DNA of 64,000 bases from an uncultured Myxococcales bacterium (GCA_903924465.1 CAIYBN010000115.1:38003-102002), one strand, 5' to 3'. Shown: positions 1-9,532, numbered from the stretch's first letter. Notes: generated by a model not told the origin, from the letters alone. Numbers and translations are program-made.

Positions 1-1
1 A

Positions 2-583
2 GGACCCAAAGCAGCCACCTATCAGGACCTCGTCGACCTGCCCGAGCACGTCGTTGGCGAGATCATCGATGGCGGGCTGGTGGTCAGTCCCCGTCCCGCG
101 CCGCCGCACACTTGGGCGACTTCGGTCGCGGGCGGAGATCTGTCTTCGCCGTTTCATCGCAAGTCGGCAGATTCACACGGACCGGGCGGTTGGTGGATCA
201 TCGACGAGCCGGAACTGCACCTCGGCCGGCACGTGCTCGTCCCCGATCTCGCGGGCTGGCGGCGCGAGCGCATGCCGACTTGGCCGGCTACCGCGTGGTT
301 TGAACTGCCGCCCGACTGGGTGTGCGAGGTCGTTTCGCCGCGTTCCGCCGGCCACGATCGCATTGCCAAAGCGCGCATCTACCGCGAATGCGGCGTGCGG
401 TGGTATTGGCTGGTTGATCCGATCGGCCGTTTTGTCGAGGTGCTGGAGAACAGCGGCGATCGTTGGTCGATCGCCGGCACCTGGAGCGGCGACGACGCGG
501 ACGCGCGCATCCCGCCATTCGACGCCGTTGCGATCGATTTGGCGCGCTGGTGGGAAGGCAGCGAAAGTTCTCAAGAAACGTGA
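2..583 (+). CDS. Uma2-family (DUF820) putative endonuclease, 5' end outside window
   Basis: The reading frame is open from base 2 and ends at TGA 581-583, so only the C-terminal 193 residues are seen and the true start lies upstream. The core reads like Uma2 proteins: PDWVCEVVSPRSAGHDR, then IAKARIYRECGVRWYWLVDP and a following VEVLE strand. This is the Glu/Asp...Lys arrangement of a PD-(D/E)XK nuclease fold. The family is abundant in cyanobacteria, Planctomycetes and Myxococcota, but its biological role is not established. ATG 80 is an internal Met, not the start. The gene points into the ribosomal operon but is 669 bp from it, so it is probably a separate unit. Confidence 0.85.
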   Translation, partial: GPKAATYQDLVDLPEHVVGEIIDGGLVVSPRPAPPHTWATSVAGGDLSSPFHRKSADSHGPGGWWIIDEPELHLGRHVLVPDLAGWRRERMPTWPATAWFELPPDWVCEVVSPRSAGHDRIAKARIYRECGVRWYWLVDPIGRFVEVLENSGDRWSIAGTWSGDDADARIPPFDAVAIDLARWWEGSESSQET

Positions 584-767
584 CGGTTTGCCCGTGGGCC
601 GGCGCCCGGAAGGGCGCAAGTCCATCGGATGAGCCGCCCGGATCGCGCCGCCGCTGCCCTCGTGCCGCGTACCTTTGTCCGTAAGCGTTCCGAAATCTGC
701 TCCTGCTGATTCGCCTGAGCACCATGCGCCGCCGCAAACCATTTCGGACGCCGCAGGGCAAAACCGC

Positions 768-796
768 TTGACAGCCGTGACTGCATGCCTCATCAT
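768..796 (+). promoter_or_regulatory. Sigma-70-type promoter for the rpsL superoperon
   Basis: A perfect -35 box TTGACA (768-773) is followed after exactly 17 bases by CATCAT (791-796), which matches 4 of 6 positions of TATAAT. It is the best promoter-like pair in the gap upstream of rpsL. The predicted transcription start is near 803, just before the twin hairpins at 808-833. Confidence 0.6.
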
Positions 797-807
797 TGCG
801 CCCCCAC

Positions 808-833
808 GGTCGGAAGACCTTGGTCGCAAGACC
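808..833 (+). promoter_or_regulatory. Twin GNRA-capped hairpins at the predicted 5' end of the operon transcript
   Basis: Two 12-base hairpins lie side by side with TT between them: GGTC-GGAA-GACC (808-819) and GGTC-GCAA-GACC (822-833). Both have the same stem and a GNRA tetraloop. The identical stems could also exchange partners. They start within about five bases of the predicted transcription start. A role in mRNA 5'-end stability or attenuation is inferred. Confidence 0.45.
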
Positions 834-959
834 AGACACTTCCTGCAAAAATCCGTGTCCCGCCATCGGGAAAGGAGCCTTCGCAGCAACGCCTCACGGC
901 CGCGCTGCAAGAGGAACAGCTGCCGATAACAGCCGTTCCCTCCGCGAAGGCACGATGGC

Positions 960-1057
960 CGCTATCCCCTCGGAGGATAGCGAACGCGCAGGCGCCCATC
1001 GCCGAACGCGACCCAGAGATGGGTCCCATTCGGTAGAGGCGTCTCCCGCGACGGGAG
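960..1057 (+). promoter_or_regulatory. Two further leader hairpins upstream of rpsL
   Basis: CGCTATCC (960-967) pairs perfectly with GGATAGCG (975-982) across a 7-base loop. CTCCCG (1043-1048) pairs with CGGGAG (1052-1057) across a 3-base loop. Neither is followed by a T-run, so they are not classical terminators. They may be part of a protein-binding or attenuating leader (S7 regulates the E. coli str operon, at another site). Confidence 0.35.
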
Positions 1058-1252
1058 TTCAGGCTGGAGCCCACTCGGTTTCGCCTGCATTCCTTTCGGC
1101 GCATTCGCACTCTGGGTCGGTCCCGCGCAGTGGTCCGTGTGCAGATGATGCGTCCTTTCAGGCAGTTGCCGGATGGGATCAGAGCGGATCGCGATTGCGA
1201 CCGCCGGACTGATAGCGAGAACGCCCTGTTCCCGAGAATGGAGTGAGAACGT

Positions 1253-1624
1253 ATGCCGACGATCAACCAGCTGGTACGCGCCCAACGCGATCTCAAGCAC
1301 GTCAAGACCAAGGCCCCGGCGCTGCAGGCCTGCCCGCAGAAGCGCGGCGTTTGCACCCGCGTTTACACGACCACGCCCAAGAAGCCGAACTCGGCACTGC
1401 GCAAAGTGGCTCGCGTTCGCTTGTCGAACGGCATGGAAGTGACGTCGTACATCCCCGGCGTCGGTCACAACCTGCAGGAACACAGCATCGTGCTCATCCG
1501 CGGCGGTCGCGTCAAAGACCTCCCCGGCGTGCGCTACCACATCGTGCGCGGCAGCCTGGACACCACCGGCGTCGCGGGTCGCAAGCAGAGCCGTTCCAAG
1601 TACGGCGCCAAGCGTCCCAAGTAA
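1253..1624 (+). CDS. rpsL: 30S ribosomal protein S12
   Basis: S12 sits in the decoding centre of the small subunit and governs tRNA-selection accuracy. The 123-residue product has the family length and the conserved loops [18 protein letters not shown] and [13 protein letters not shown]. The Lys of TTPKKPNS and the Lys of RVKDLPG, at the classical streptomycin-resistance positions, are both wild type, so no resistance change is seen. ATG 1253 is preceded by GGAGTGAG. It is the first gene of the superoperon; rpsG follows after 36 bases. Confidence 0.98.
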   Translation: MPTINQLVRAQRDLKHVKTKAPALQACPQKRGVCTRVYTTTPKKPNSALRKVARVRLSNGMEVTSYIPGVGHNLQEHSIVLIRGGRVKDLPGVRYHIVRGSLDTTGVAGRKQSRSKYGAKRPK

Positions 1625-1660
1625 GAACTGAAAGTTTGCTGAGAATCTGAGGAGTTTCCC

Positions 1661-2131
1661 ATGCCACGTCGCCGCGAAGTACCCAAGCGCCCCATCACGC
1701 CGGACCCGAAGTTCCGTGATCAACTGGTCGCCAAGTTCGCCAATTGCCTGATGTATGACGGCAAGAAGTCGGTTGCTGAAGCCGTGTTGTACAACGCGCT
1801 CGAGAAAGTCGAGTCGCGCGGTAAGGACGATCCGCTAAAGCTGTTCCGCACCGCGCTGGACAACATCCGCCCGTCGGTGGAAGTGAAATCGCGTCGCGTC
1901 GGTGGTTCCAACTACCAGGTGCCCGTGGAAATCCGCCCGGAGCGCCGCAACGCGCTGTCGATTCGCTGGCTGATTCAGGCCGCCCGCGCCCGCGGTGAAA
2001 AGTCGATGGAAGAGAAGCTCGCCAACGAGATTCTCGACGCCGCTGCCGGTCGCGGTACGGCCGTCAAGAAGCGTGAAGACGTGCACCGTATGGCGGAAGC
2101 CAACAAGGCGTTCGCCCACTACCGCTGGTAG
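1661..2131 (+). CDS. rpsG: 30S ribosomal protein S7
   Basis: S7 nucleates assembly of the 30S head by binding the 3' domain of 16S rRNA and contacts E-site tRNA. The 156 residues match the usual length. Typical segments are the N-terminal [10 protein letters not shown], the [16 protein letters not shown] strand-turn and the C-terminal FAHYRW. The start has a clear GAGGAG ribosome-binding site. In E. coli S7 is the translational repressor of the str operon; the 56-base gap to fusA shows no obvious copy of that target. Confidence 0.98.
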   Translation: MPRRREVPKRPITPDPKFRDQLVAKFANCLMYDGKKSVAEAVLYNALEKVESRGKDDPLKLFRTALDNIRPSVEVKSRRVGGSNYQVPVEIRPERRNALSIRWLIQAARARGEKSMEEKLANEILDAAAGRGTAVKKREDVHRMAEANKAFAHYRW

Positions 2132-2187
2132 TCCGACCGCAAGTCTTCTTTGTCCTGAACGTTCCTGTTTCGCCTCTGGAGTTCCCC

Positions 2188-4275
2188 GTGCCCCGTACTC
2201 AACCGCTCGCAAATTTCCGCAATATCGGCATCATGGCCCACATCGATGCGGGCAAGACGACGACGACCGAGCGTATCCTGTACTACACGGGCCGCCTGCA
2301 TAAGATCGGCGAAGTGCACGATGGCGCGGCCACCATGGACTTCATGGAACAGGAGCAGGAGCGCGGCATTACGATCACGTCCGCCGCGACCCAGTGCCAG
2401 TGGAAAGGCAAGACAATCAACATCATCGACACGCCCGGCCACGTCGACTTCACCATCGAAGTGGAGCGCTCGCTCCGCGTGCTCGATGGCGCCGTCGCGG
2501 TGTTCTGTGCAGTCGGTGGCGTGCAGCCGCAGTCTGAAACGGTGTGGCGTCAGGCCAACCGCTATCACGTCCCGCGCATCGCGTTCGTCAACAAGATGGA
2601 CCGCACCGGCGCCAACTTTGATCGCGTCGTCAACGACATGCGTGAGCGTCTCGGCGCCCGCGTCGTGCCGTTGTACTTGCCGATCGGCGCCGAGGAGAAC
2701 TTCAGCGGCATCATCGATCTGCTGTCGATGAAGGCGTTCATCTTTGATGAAGCGGCTTCCGGCATCAAGTGGGACGTGGAAGAGATTCCGGCGAACATGC
2801 TGGCTGACGCGCAAAAAGCCCGTGAATTCCTGATGGATGCCGCGGTCGAAAGCGATACCGATGCGATGGAGCGTTACCTGAATGGTGACGAGATTCCGGT
2901 GGCTGAAATTACGTCGCTCATCCGCAAGGGTGTGCTCGCGATGGCGTTCATTCCGGTGCTGTGCGGTTCCGCGTTCAAGAACAAAGGCGTGCAGCAGCTG
3001 CTCGACGCCGTGACGGACTACCTGCCGTCGCCCCAGGACATCAAGCCGGTTGCCGGTCACATTCCGGAAGGCGAAAAGAATGCCGGCGACGCGATCTTCC
3101 GCGAAGCCAAAGACGACGCGCCGTTCTGCGGCTTGGCGTACAAGCTCTGGACGGACCCGTTCATCGGTCACCTGACCTACGTCCGCATTTACAGCGGCAC
3201 GATGGTCGTGGGCGATGCGGTGATCAACTCGAATACCGGCAAGGGCGAGCGCATTGGCCGCATCATGCGGATGCACGCCAACAAGCGCGAAGACATCAAG
3301 GAAGCGTATGCCGGCGACATCGTCGCGGTGGCAGGCTTGCGTGACACGATCACGGGCCACACGCTGTGTGACACCAAGGCGCCGATTGCGCTGGAACTGA
3401 TGAAATTCCCGGAACCTGTGATCTCGGTCTCGATTGAGCCGGAGAACAAGGACGAGGAAGAGAAACTCGGCAAAGGTCTGACCAAGCTGGCGCGCGAAGA
3501 TCCTTCGCTCCGCTTCTTCACCAACGAAGAGACGGGCCAGACGCTGATTGCCGGTATGGGCGAATTGCACTTGGAAATCATCGTGGACCGCCTCAAGCGC
3601 GAGTTTAAGGTGATCGCCAAGGTCGGTCGTCCGCAGGTGGCTTATCGCGAGACGATTACCCAGAACGCTGAGGTGGACTACAAGTACGCCAAGCAGACGG
3701 GCGGTCGCGGCCAGTACGGCCACGTGTGCATTCGCATTGCGCCGCAGGAAGCGGGCAAGGGCTATGAATTCGCTGATGAAGTCAAGGGCGGCGTGATTCC
3801 GAAGGAATACATTCCGGCCGTCGACAAGGGCATCCAGGACGCGATGTCCAATGGTACCTTGGCTGGCTTTCCGCTGGTCGACATCAAGGCGACGCTGTTC
3901 TACGGCTCGTACCATGAAGTCGACTCCAACGAAATGGCTTTCCGCATCGCGGGTTCCATGGCGTTCAAGGAAGCGGTCTCCAAGGCCAAGCCGGTCCTGC
4001 TCGAACCCATCTTCGCGATGGAAGTCGAAGTGCCGGAAGACTACATGGGCGACATCATTGGCGACTTGAATAGCCGCCGGGGCCGCATCACCAATCTGGG
4101 TGAGCGCGGTGGTTCGCGGACGATTGAAGCGGAAGTGCCGCTGGGCGAAACCTTCGGGTACGCCACGGATCTGCGTTCGCGCACCCAGGGTCGCGGTACC
4201 TACACGATGCAGTTCAGCCACTACGCGCCGGCTTCGTCGTCGGTGTTGGCTGAAATCGTCAAGAAGAACGGCTAG
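2188..4275 (+). CDS. fusA: Translation elongation factor G
   Basis: EF-G is the GTPase that drives ribosomal translocation and, with RRF, ribosome recycling. The 695-residue protein has all GTPase motifs: [14 protein letters not shown] (G1), the switch segment [19 protein letters not shown] (G3) and NKMDRTGA (G4). Domains II-V follow, including [14 protein letters not shown] and the domain [10 protein letters not shown] segment. The start is GTG 2188, behind CTGGAG; no in-frame ATG fits better. The next gene is rpsJ, not tuf, so EF-Tu must be encoded elsewhere. Confidence 0.98.
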   Translation: MPRTQPLANFRNIGIMAHIDAGKTTTTERILYYTGRLHKIGEVHDGAATMDFMEQEQERGITITSAATQCQWKGKTINIIDTPGHVDFTIEVERSLRVLDGAVAVFCAVGGVQPQSETVWRQANRYHVPRIAFVNKMDRTGANFDRVVNDMRERLGARVVPLYLPIGAEENFSGIIDLLSMKAFIFDEAASGIKWDVEEIPANMLADAQKAREFLMDAAVESDTDAMERYLNGDEIPVAEITSLIRKGVLAMAFIPVLCGSAFKNKGVQQLLDAVTDYLPSPQDIKPVAGHIPEGEKNAGDAIFREAKDDAPFCGLAYKLWTDPFIGHLTYVRIYSGTMVVGDAVINSNTGKGERIGRIMRMHANKREDIKEAYAGDIVAVAGLRDTITGHTLCDTKAPIALELMKFPEPVISVSIEPENKDEEEKLGKGLTKLAREDPSLRFFTNEETGQTLIAGMGELHLEIIVDRLKREFKVIAKVGRPQVAYRETITQNAEVDYKYAKQTGGRGQYGHVCIRIAPQEAGKGYEFADEVKGGVIPKEYIPAVDKGIQDAMSNGTLAGFPLVDIKATLFYGSYHEVDSNEMAFRIAGSMAFKEAVSKAKPVLLEPIFAMEVEVPEDYMGDIIGDLNSRRGRITNLGERGGSRTIEAEVPLGETFGYATDLRSRTQGRGTYTMQFSHYAPASSSVLAEIVKKNG

Positions 4276-4311
4276 TCAGGCTCGTTTTAGCAGTTTGCAG
4301 GAGTAATCGTC

Positions 4312-4620
4312 ATGGCAGGTCAACGCATTCGCATCCGGCTCAAAGCCTATGATTTCAAGTTGCTGGATCAGTCCGTCAGCGAAATCATCACGACCGTCCG
4401 CACCACGGGCGCGCGCATTGCCGGGCCGATTCCGCTGCCGACGCGGATCAACAGCTACACGGTGCTGCGTTCGCCGCACGTGGACAAGAAGAGCCGCGAG
4501 CAGTTTGAAGTGCGCACGCACAAGCGCCTGATCGACATCCTCGATCCGACGCAGCAGACCCTGGACGCGCTCATGCGTCTGGATCTGGCGGCGGGCGTCG
4601 CGGTTGAGATCAAGACCTGA
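4312..4620 (+). CDS. rpsJ: 30S ribosomal protein S10 (NusE)
   Basis: S10 is a 30S head protein that also acts as NusE, linking transcription antitermination complexes to NusB and NusG. Its 102 residues are the normal length and include [25 protein letters not shown] and [18 protein letters not shown]. The ATG follows AGGAG with good spacing. It directly follows fusA, so the str and S10 clusters are merged here. The gene expected next, rplC, is absent; rplD follows after 97 bases. Confidence 0.98.
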   Translation: MAGQRIRIRLKAYDFKLLDQSVSEIITTVRTTGARIAGPIPLPTRINSYTVLRSPHVDKKSREQFEVRTHKRLIDILDPTQQTLDALMRLDLAAGVAVEIKT

Positions 4621-4622
4621 AA

Positions 4623-4674
4623 GCCGGACGACAGCGAATACATGGAGCTGGCAACGCAAAGCGTTGAGTCCGGC
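4623..4674 (+). promoter_or_regulatory. Two-tier RNA hairpin in the slot of the missing rplC
   Basis: GCCGGAC (4623-4629) pairs perfectly with GTCCGGC (4668-4674). Inside it CAACGC (4652-4657) pairs with GCGTTG (4661-4666) around an AAA loop, leaving a 22-base 5' internal loop. It starts three bases after the rpsJ stop and ends 43 bases before the rplD start. L4 autoregulates the E. coli S10 operon through a leader hairpin, so a local L4-responsive element is possible, but that is inference. Confidence 0.45.
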
Positions 4675-4717
4675 GCGCAAGTTGGAAACGTTTGAATCAC
4701 TAGAAGAGAGGGCAGTC

Positions 4718-5338
4718 ATGCCAAAGTTCGCCATCCTCAATACCCAAGCCAAGCCCGTCGGCGAGATCGAACTCGCGGACTCGGTGTTTGCTGCGGAAAT
4801 GAAGCCGTACCTGCACTGGGAAATCGTGCGCAACCAGCTGGCCTCGCGCCGCGCCGGTACGCACTCGGTCAAGACGCGCATGACTGTGCACGGTACGACC
4901 AAGAAGGCGCTCAAGCAGAAGGGCTCGGGCGGTTCGCGTCACGGCTCGAAGAAAGCGCCGATCTACCGCGGCGGCGGTGTGGCCCATGGACCGCATCCGC
5001 GCAACTACAGCTACACGGTGCCGAAGAAGGTTCGCGCGGCCGCTCTGCGCTCGGCGCTGACGACGCGCGCTTCGACGGGTGACCTGCTGGTTATCGATCA
5101 GTTCGCGTTTGCCGCGCCCAAGACCAAGGAGGCTCTGGCCATTCTCGGTCGCCTGGGCACGAGCAAGGCGCTGGTGGTGACGGCTGATGAGCAGTCCAAC
5201 CTGCACCTGTCGATTCGCAACCTGAAGACTTCCAAGTACATCCGCGCGGAAGGCGTGAACGTGTTTGACGTGCTCAAGTACGACAAGCTGATCCTGACCG
5301 TCGACGCCGCGAAGGCGCTCGAGACCCGGTTGGCCTAG
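4718..5338 (+). CDS. rplD: 50S ribosomal protein L4
   Basis: L4 is an early 23S-binding assembly protein whose long loop lines the exit tunnel. The family start MPKFAILNTQAKPVGEIEL begins at ATG 4718, behind AGAGAGG. An open frame extends upstream to 4604 but overlaps the rpsJ end and has no L4 similarity. The product is 206 residues with the tunnel-loop segment GSGGSRHGSKKAPIYRGGGV and HGPHPRNYSY. L3, normally encoded just upstream and its assembly partner, is absent from this cluster. Confidence 0.97.
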   Translation: MPKFAILNTQAKPVGEIELADSVFAAEMKPYLHWEIVRNQLASRRAGTHSVKTRMTVHGTTKKALKQKGSGGSRHGSKKAPIYRGGGVAHGPHPRNYSYTVPKKVRAAALRSALTTRASTGDLLVIDQFAFAAPKTKEALAILGRLGTSKALVVTADEQSNLHLSIRNLKTSKYIRAEGVNVFDVLKYDKLILTVDAAKALETRLA

Positions 5339-5365
5339 TTTTCTATCTTTGCCCCGAGGTGCCCC

Positions 5366-5659
5366 ATGGGCCTGCATTTGACCCAAGTTCTGATTCGTCC
5401 GCTGATTACCGAGAAGAACAACATTGCGCGTGAATCGCTCAACGTTGTGGTCTTCGAAGTGCACCGCGACGCCAACAAGCCGATGATCAAGGCCGCCGTC
5501 GAACAGCTGTTCGGCGTGAAGGTGGACTCGGTGCGCACCCAGCAGAAGCCGGGCAAGCTGCGTCGCGTCGGCAAGTTCTCTGGCCATCGTGCGGACGTCA
5601 AAAAGGCGTTTGTGCAGGTTGCGAACGGTCAGCAGATCGAGTTCTTTCAAGGCGTTTGA
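5366..5659 (+). CDS. rplW: 50S ribosomal protein L23
   Basis: L23 sits at the tunnel exit and docks trigger factor and SRP. The product is 97 residues, normal for the family, with LIRPLITEKNN near the N-terminus and the later FGVKVDSVRTQ segment. The terminal QIEFFQGV is typical. The start is ATG 5366 behind CGAGGTG, 27 bases after rplD. Confidence 0.97.
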   Translation: MGLHLTQVLIRPLITEKNNIARESLNVVVFEVHRDANKPMIKAAVEQLFGVKVDSVRTQQKPGKLRRVGKFSGHRADVKKAFVQVANGQQIEFFQGV

Positions 5660-5698
5660 TAGCGTCGGCCCACGGGCCTAAGCGTTTCGGAGTTCGAA

Positions 5699-6532
5699 AT
5701 GGGCATCAAGAAGTACCGTCCTTACAGCGCAGGCACCCGCCAGTTGGCGCTGGACAATTTTGCTGACGTCACGACCGACACGCCGCACAAGCCGCTGCTC
5801 GTGACGATGTCGACGACCGCGGGCCGCAACAACATCGGTCGCATCACGTCGCGTCACGTCGGCGGTGGTCACCGCAAGCACTACCGCATCATCGACTTCA
5901 AGCGCGACAAAGTGGCCGTGCCGGCGACCGTGGCGACGATCGAGCATGATCCGAACCGTTCGGCGCGCATTGCGCTGCTGCACTACGCGGACGGCGAGAA
6001 GCGCTACATCATCGCGCCCTTGGACATCAAGGTCGGCGATGTGGTGATTTCGTCGAAGAACGCCGACATCAAGTCGGGCAATACGCTGCCGCTGGAGAAC
6101 ATTCCGGTCGGTACATTCGTGCACGCGGTGGAGCTGCAGCCTGGCAAGGGCGCGCAGATGTGCCGCTCGGCGGGAACGTCGGCGCAGCTGATGGCGAAAG
6201 AAGGCAAGCACGCGTTGCTCCGCCTGCCGTCTGGCGAACTGCGCAAAGTGGGCCGTGATTGCCGGGCGACCATTGGTCAAACGGGCAACATCGACCACGA
6301 CAAGATCAATTTGGGCAAAGCGGGTCGTACCCGTTGGCTCGGCATTCGCCCGCAGACGCGCGGCGTGGCCATGAACCCGGTCGATCACCCGCACGGTGGT
6401 GGTGAAGGCCGCACGTCGGGCGGTCGGCATCCGACCAGTCCGTGGGGTTGGAAGACCAAGGGTCCGAAGACGCGCCGTAACAAGCGCACGGATCGCCTGA
6501 TCGTTTCGCGTCGGCCCAAGGGCAAGCGCTAA
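5699..6532 (+). CDS. rplB: 50S ribosomal protein L2
   Basis: L2 binds 23S rRNA near the peptidyl-transferase centre and bridges the subunits. The 277-residue length is typical. Hallmarks are the N-terminal [35 protein letters not shown], and the C-terminal [17 protein letters not shown], which contains the conserved active-region histidine. The basic tail [18 protein letters not shown] closes it. The ATG follows CGGAG. Confidence 0.98.
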   Translation: MGIKKYRPYSAGTRQLALDNFADVTTDTPHKPLLVTMSTTAGRNNIGRITSRHVGGGHRKHYRIIDFKRDKVAVPATVATIEHDPNRSARIALLHYADGEKRYIIAPLDIKVGDVVISSKNADIKSGNTLPLENIPVGTFVHAVELQPGKGAQMCRSAGTSAQLMAKEGKHALLRLPSGELRKVGRDCRATIGQTGNIDHDKINLGKAGRTRWLGIRPQTRGVAMNPVDHPHGGGEGRTSGGRHPTSPWGWKTKGPKTRRNKRTDRLIVSRRPKGKR

Positions 6533-6589
6533 GCGGCTAAGTCACCAACGGTTTTTACGAAGAACTGACAGCAAGGCACGAGGATTCAC

Positions 6590-6868
6590 ATGGCGCGTTC
6601 GATTAAAAAGGGTCCCTTCATCGACGGGCATCTCAAAGAGAAGGTCGAGGAAGCCAACCGTACGAGCAACAAGCGGCCGATCAAGACCTGGTCGCGGCGT
6701 TCGACGGTGTTCCCTGACTTCGTCGGTCTGAACTTCATGGTCCACAACGGCAAGAAGTTCATCCCGGTGTTCGTGACGGAGAACATGGTCGGCCACAAGC
6801 TGGGCGAATTCTCCCCGACGCGCACGTTCTTTGGCCACTCGGCCGACAAGAAGGCGAAGAAGAAGTAG
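6590..6868 (+). CDS. rpsS: 30S ribosomal protein S19
   Basis: S19 forms a heterodimer with S13 in the 30S head. The 92-residue product begins [15 protein letters not shown] and contains [29 protein letters not shown] and [18 protein letters not shown], a near-perfect family match. The start has a CGAGGA ribosome-binding site. rplV follows after 74 bases. Confidence 0.98.
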   Translation: MARSIKKGPFIDGHLKEKVEEANRTSNKRPIKTWSRRSTVFPDFVGLNFMVHNGKKFIPVFVTENMVGHKLGEFSPTRTFFGHSADKKAKKK

Positions 6869-6942
6869 GGCGGGCTTGTTCCCACCGCGAAGCACTGACG
6901 GCTTGGTCTACGACCACCGTACCGAAACGATAGAGGTTTGAA

Positions 6943-7278
6943 ATGGCCAGCAACGTTGTCTACCTGCGGAACCTGAACATCGCGCCGCGTAAAGTGCGCG
7001 TCGTCGTGGATTTGATTCGCTTGAAGCCGGTGGCGGAAGCTTCCGACATCCTGCGCTTCCTCGTGAAGCTCGGCGCTGAACCGGTGCGCAAGCTGCTGGA
7101 AAGTGCCGTCGCGAACGTGCGCCAGGAAGGCACGATGGACGTCGATACGCTCATCGTCAAAAGCGTGTTTGTCGACCAGGCGCGGATGCTCAAGCGGTTC
7201 ACCCCGCGTGCGCAGGGCCGGGCGACCAAGATTCTGAAGAAGTCGAGCCATGTGACGCTCGAAGTTGGCGTGAAGTAA
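6943..7278 (+). CDS. rplV: 50S ribosomal protein L22
   Basis: L22 lines the exit tunnel with its beta-hairpin. The 111-residue product carries the family segments NIAPRKVRVVVDLIR, ESAVANVRQEG and FTPRAQGRATKILKKSSH, the last being the tunnel hairpin region. No deletion of the macrolide-resistance type is evident. The ATG follows AGAGG. Confidence 0.97.
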   Translation: MASNVVYLRNLNIAPRKVRVVVDLIRLKPVAEASDILRFLVKLGAEPVRKLLESAVANVRQEGTMDVDTLIVKSVFVDQARMLKRFTPRAQGRATKILKKSSHVTLEVGVK

Positions 7279-7341
7279 GGCAACCCCCGGCGGATTGCCG
7301 CACAAACGGCTCAGTTCGTACAAAGGTTTCTGGAGGAACTC

Positions 7342-7998
7342 GTGGGACAGAAAAGTCATCCAAATGGTCTTCGCCTCGGCGTGATTCGGACCTGGAACTC
7401 CAAGTGGTTCGAAGAGAAGAACTACGCCAAGTGGTTGCACGAGGATCTGCTGATCCGCAAGACCATCAAGAAAAAGATGTTCCACGCGGGCATCTCGCAC
7501 ATCGACATCGAGCGCCGCGCGCGGCAGATTCGGGTCGGCGTGCACACCGCGCGTCCGGGCATTCTTATCGGGCCGAAGGGCAAGGAAGCCGAGAAGCTCA
7601 AGGCGGATCTGTCAAAGATCGCCACGGGTGAGATCGTCCTGTCGATTCACGAAGTTCGTCGCGCTGAGACCGATGCGCAGCTGGTCGCCGAGTCGATCGC
7701 CACGCAGCTGGAACGCCGCGTTGCGTTCCGCCGGGCGATGCGCAAGGCCATGCAGGCCGCGCAGAAGTTCGGCATCAAGGGCATTCGCGTGGCGTGTTCG
7801 GGTCGCTTGGGCGGCGCGGAAATCGCTCGCTACGAGTGGTACCGCGAAGGCCGGGTGCCGCTGCACACGCTGCGTGCGGACATTCAGTACGGTGAGACGA
7901 CCGCGAAGACCACGTATGGCGCCATCGGCGTCAAGACCTGGATCTATCACGGCGACATTCTGCCGGAGCGCCCCAACGCGCTGTCGGTCAAGAACTGA
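7342..7998 (+). CDS. rpsC: 30S ribosomal protein S3
   Basis: S3 contributes to the mRNA entry channel and its helicase activity. The start is GTG 7342, behind TGGAGG, giving the canonical [18 protein letters not shown]. The KH domain core is visible as [20 protein letters not shown], and the C-terminal domain as [20 protein letters not shown] and DILPE. At 218 residues it is of ordinary length. Confidence 0.98.
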   Translation: MGQKSHPNGLRLGVIRTWNSKWFEEKNYAKWLHEDLLIRKTIKKKMFHAGISHIDIERRARQIRVGVHTARPGILIGPKGKEAEKLKADLSKIATGEIVLSIHEVRRAETDAQLVAESIATQLERRVAFRRAMRKAMQAAQKFGIKGIRVACSGRLGGAEIARYEWYREGRVPLHTLRADIQYGETTAKTTYGAIGVKTWIYHGDILPERPNALSVKN

Positions 7999-8051
7999 GG
8001 CTGCTAGGCCGGTTCAGAGTCGGATTTTGACGTTCGTTTAAGGAGTTAGCC

Positions 8052-8468
8052 ATGTTGGCACCGAAGCGCGTACAGTGGCGCAAAGTAATGAAGAGCGACA
8101 TGCGCGGTCACGCCCAGACCGGCAATGACGTGTCGTATGGCGACTTTGGCCTGATGGCCATTGAATGTGGCTATCTGACCAGCCGGCAGATTGAAGCCGC
8201 GCGTATTTCGATGACGCGCAAGGTGAAGCGCGGCGCGAAGGTGTGGATTCGCATCTTCCCGCAGAAGCCCGTCACCAAGAAGCCCGCCGAAACCCGCATG
8301 GGTAAAGGTAAGGGGCCACCGGATCACTGGGTCGCGGTCGTGCAGCCTGGCACCATGCTGTACGAAATCCAGTCGGATGACGCGGATTTCACGCGTCAGG
8401 CGCTGGAGCAGGCGGCGTACAAGCTGCCCATCAAATGCAAAGTCGTCGCTCGCGGCGAAATCGCGTAA
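8052..8468 (+). CDS. rplP: 50S ribosomal protein L16
   Basis: L16 organises the A-site region of the large subunit. The 138-residue protein has [11 protein letters not shown] at the N-terminus, [20 protein letters not shown], the loop [20 protein letters not shown] with the position often hydroxylated in E. coli, and the C-terminal [12 protein letters not shown]. The start has TAAGGAG at good distance. Confidence 0.98.
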   Translation: MLAPKRVQWRKVMKSDMRGHAQTGNDVSYGDFGLMAIECGYLTSRQIEAARISMTRKVKRGAKVWIRIFPQKPVTKKPAETRMGKGKGPPDHWVAVVQPGTMLYEIQSDDADFTRQALEQAAYKLPIKCKVVARGEIA

Positions 8469-8502
8469 CTGGTTTGAATTTCGGAAGACTGAAGAGGTTA
8501 CC

Positions 8503-8718
8503 ATGGCATCGACCGTGATTAGCGAAATGACTGACGTCGAACTGCGCCGCAAAGAGTCGGAATTGCGCGACGAGCTGTTTCGCCTGCGCTTTCAGCACCA
8601 CACCGGTCAGCTGCAGAGCCCGATCAAGCTGCGCACGGCGCGGCGCGATCTGGCCCGCGTGCTGACGCGCTTGCGCGAACTGGAACTGGTCATCAACCAC
8701 CCGGCGGCCGCAGAGTAA
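8503..8718 (+). CDS. rpmC: 50S ribosomal protein L29
   Basis: L29 is a two-helix protein at the tunnel exit beside L23. I start it at ATG 8503, behind GAAGAGG, giving 71 residues: MTDVELRRKESELRDELFRL is the family helix 1 and ARRDLARVLTRLREL helix 2. The frame is open further upstream to 8377, but that part overlaps rplP and is not L29-like. rpsQ starts 45 bases downstream. Confidence 0.95.
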   Translation: MASTVISEMTDVELRRKESELRDELFRLRFQHHTGQLQSPIKLRTARRDLARVLTRLRELELVINHPAAAE

Positions 8719-8763
8719 TCGCGCTCGAGCCTCCTGACTCACTTTGACTTGTAAGGATACACC

Positions 8764-9096
8764 ATGGTCGCTACCGAGACCGACATCATCGAAGCCCCCG
8801 TCGCCGAAGAAGCGGGCGAACAGGCTGCTGCCGACGAACACAAGGGTCGCCACCGCCGCACGGCCACGGGCATCGTCGTTTCGACGGCGATGGACAAGAC
8901 CGCGGTCATCTCCGTGACGCGCGTCTTCCTGCACCCGAAGTACCGCAAGTACGTTCGGCATAGCAAGAAGTACATGGCGCATGACGAGCACGGCGCGTGC
9001 AATCTGGGCGACCAGGTCGTGATCGAGGAATGCCGTCCGATGTCCAAGCACAAGCGCTGGCGCTACCTGAACACGCTGCGCAAGAAGAACGCGTAG
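8764..9096 (+). CDS. rpsQ: 30S ribosomal protein S17 with acidic N-terminal extension
   Basis: S17 is a primary 16S-binding OB-fold protein. The core is clear: TATGIVVSTAMDKTAVISV, HPKYRKYVRHSKKYMAHDE, and GDQVVIEECRPMSKHKRW. At 110 residues it is longer than the usual 80-90, because about 28 acidic, Ala/Glu-rich residues precede the core. ATG 8764 has the ribosome-binding site AAGGAT; the next in-frame ATG is at codon 44, inside the conserved core. The extension is therefore probably translated. Confidence 0.95.
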   Translation: MVATETDIIEAPVAEEAGEQAAADEHKGRHRRTATGIVVSTAMDKTAVISVTRVFLHPKYRKYVRHSKKYMAHDEHGACNLGDQVVIEECRPMSKHKRWRYLNTLRKKNA

Positions 9097-9131
9097 GCTT
9101 TACGTTTTTGAACGATTGATCGAGGTGTATC

Positions 9132-9500
9132 ATGATCCAGACCGAATCCTACCTGAACGTAGCCGACAACTCCGGCGCTCGCCGTCTGCGCTGCATCAAG
9201 GTGCTCGGCGGCTCCAAGCGCAAGTACGCGTCGTTGGGCGATATCATCGTCTGCGCCGTGCGTGAAGCGCTGCCGAAATCCAAGGTCAAGAAGGGCGACG
9301 TGGTCAAGGCCGTCATCGTCCGCACGACCAAGGAAGTGGGCCGTGAAGATGGCAGCTACATCAAGTTCGATGGCAACGCCGCCGTGGTCATCAACAACAA
9401 CAAGGAGCCCGTTGGTACGCGCATCTTTGGGCCAGTCGCGCGTGAACTGCGTGCCAAGCGGTTCATGAAGATCGTGTCCCTGGCTCCGGAAGTGCTGTAA
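9132..9500 (+). CDS. rplN: 50S ribosomal protein L14
   Basis: L14 contacts the 30S subunit at bridge B8 and is the docking site of RsfS. The 122-residue protein starts [19 protein letters not shown] and includes [37 protein letters not shown] and [18 protein letters not shown], all classical. The start follows GAGGTG. Confidence 0.98.
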   Translation: MIQTESYLNVADNSGARRLRCIKVLGGSKRKYASLGDIIVCAVREALPKSKVKKGDVVKAVIVRTTKEVGREDGSYIKFDGNAAVVINNNKEPVGTRIFGPVARELRAKRFMKIVSLAPEVL

Positions 9501-9532
9501 GCCTTTAGCTCTGAGTTTGTGAGGAAGCAGTT

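Larger units (their letters stand above)
584..1252 (+). other. Gene-free region: leader of the ribosomal superoperon
   Basis: I see no credible gene in these 669 bases. Just after the Uma2 stop there is a 6-bp GC hairpin with a GGAA loop (602-617) but no T-run. The rest holds a sigma-70-like promoter near 768-796 and about 450 bases of presumed untranslated leader with several hairpins (listed separately). It ends at the strong ribosome-binding site GGAGTGAG ahead of rpsL. The length and hairpins suggest autogenous or growth-rate control of the operon, but this is inference. Confidence 0.6.

Noticed and set aside
54..632. 192-codon frame starting at ATG 54
   Set aside because: It is out of frame with the Uma2 coding sequence and is Arg/Ser-rich shadow sequence without motifs.
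2119..4221. 700-codon open frame on the minus strand across fusA
   Set aside because: It mirrors fusA codon by codon, has no ribosome-binding site or family motif, and long antisense frames are expected opposite GC-rich, codon-biased genes.
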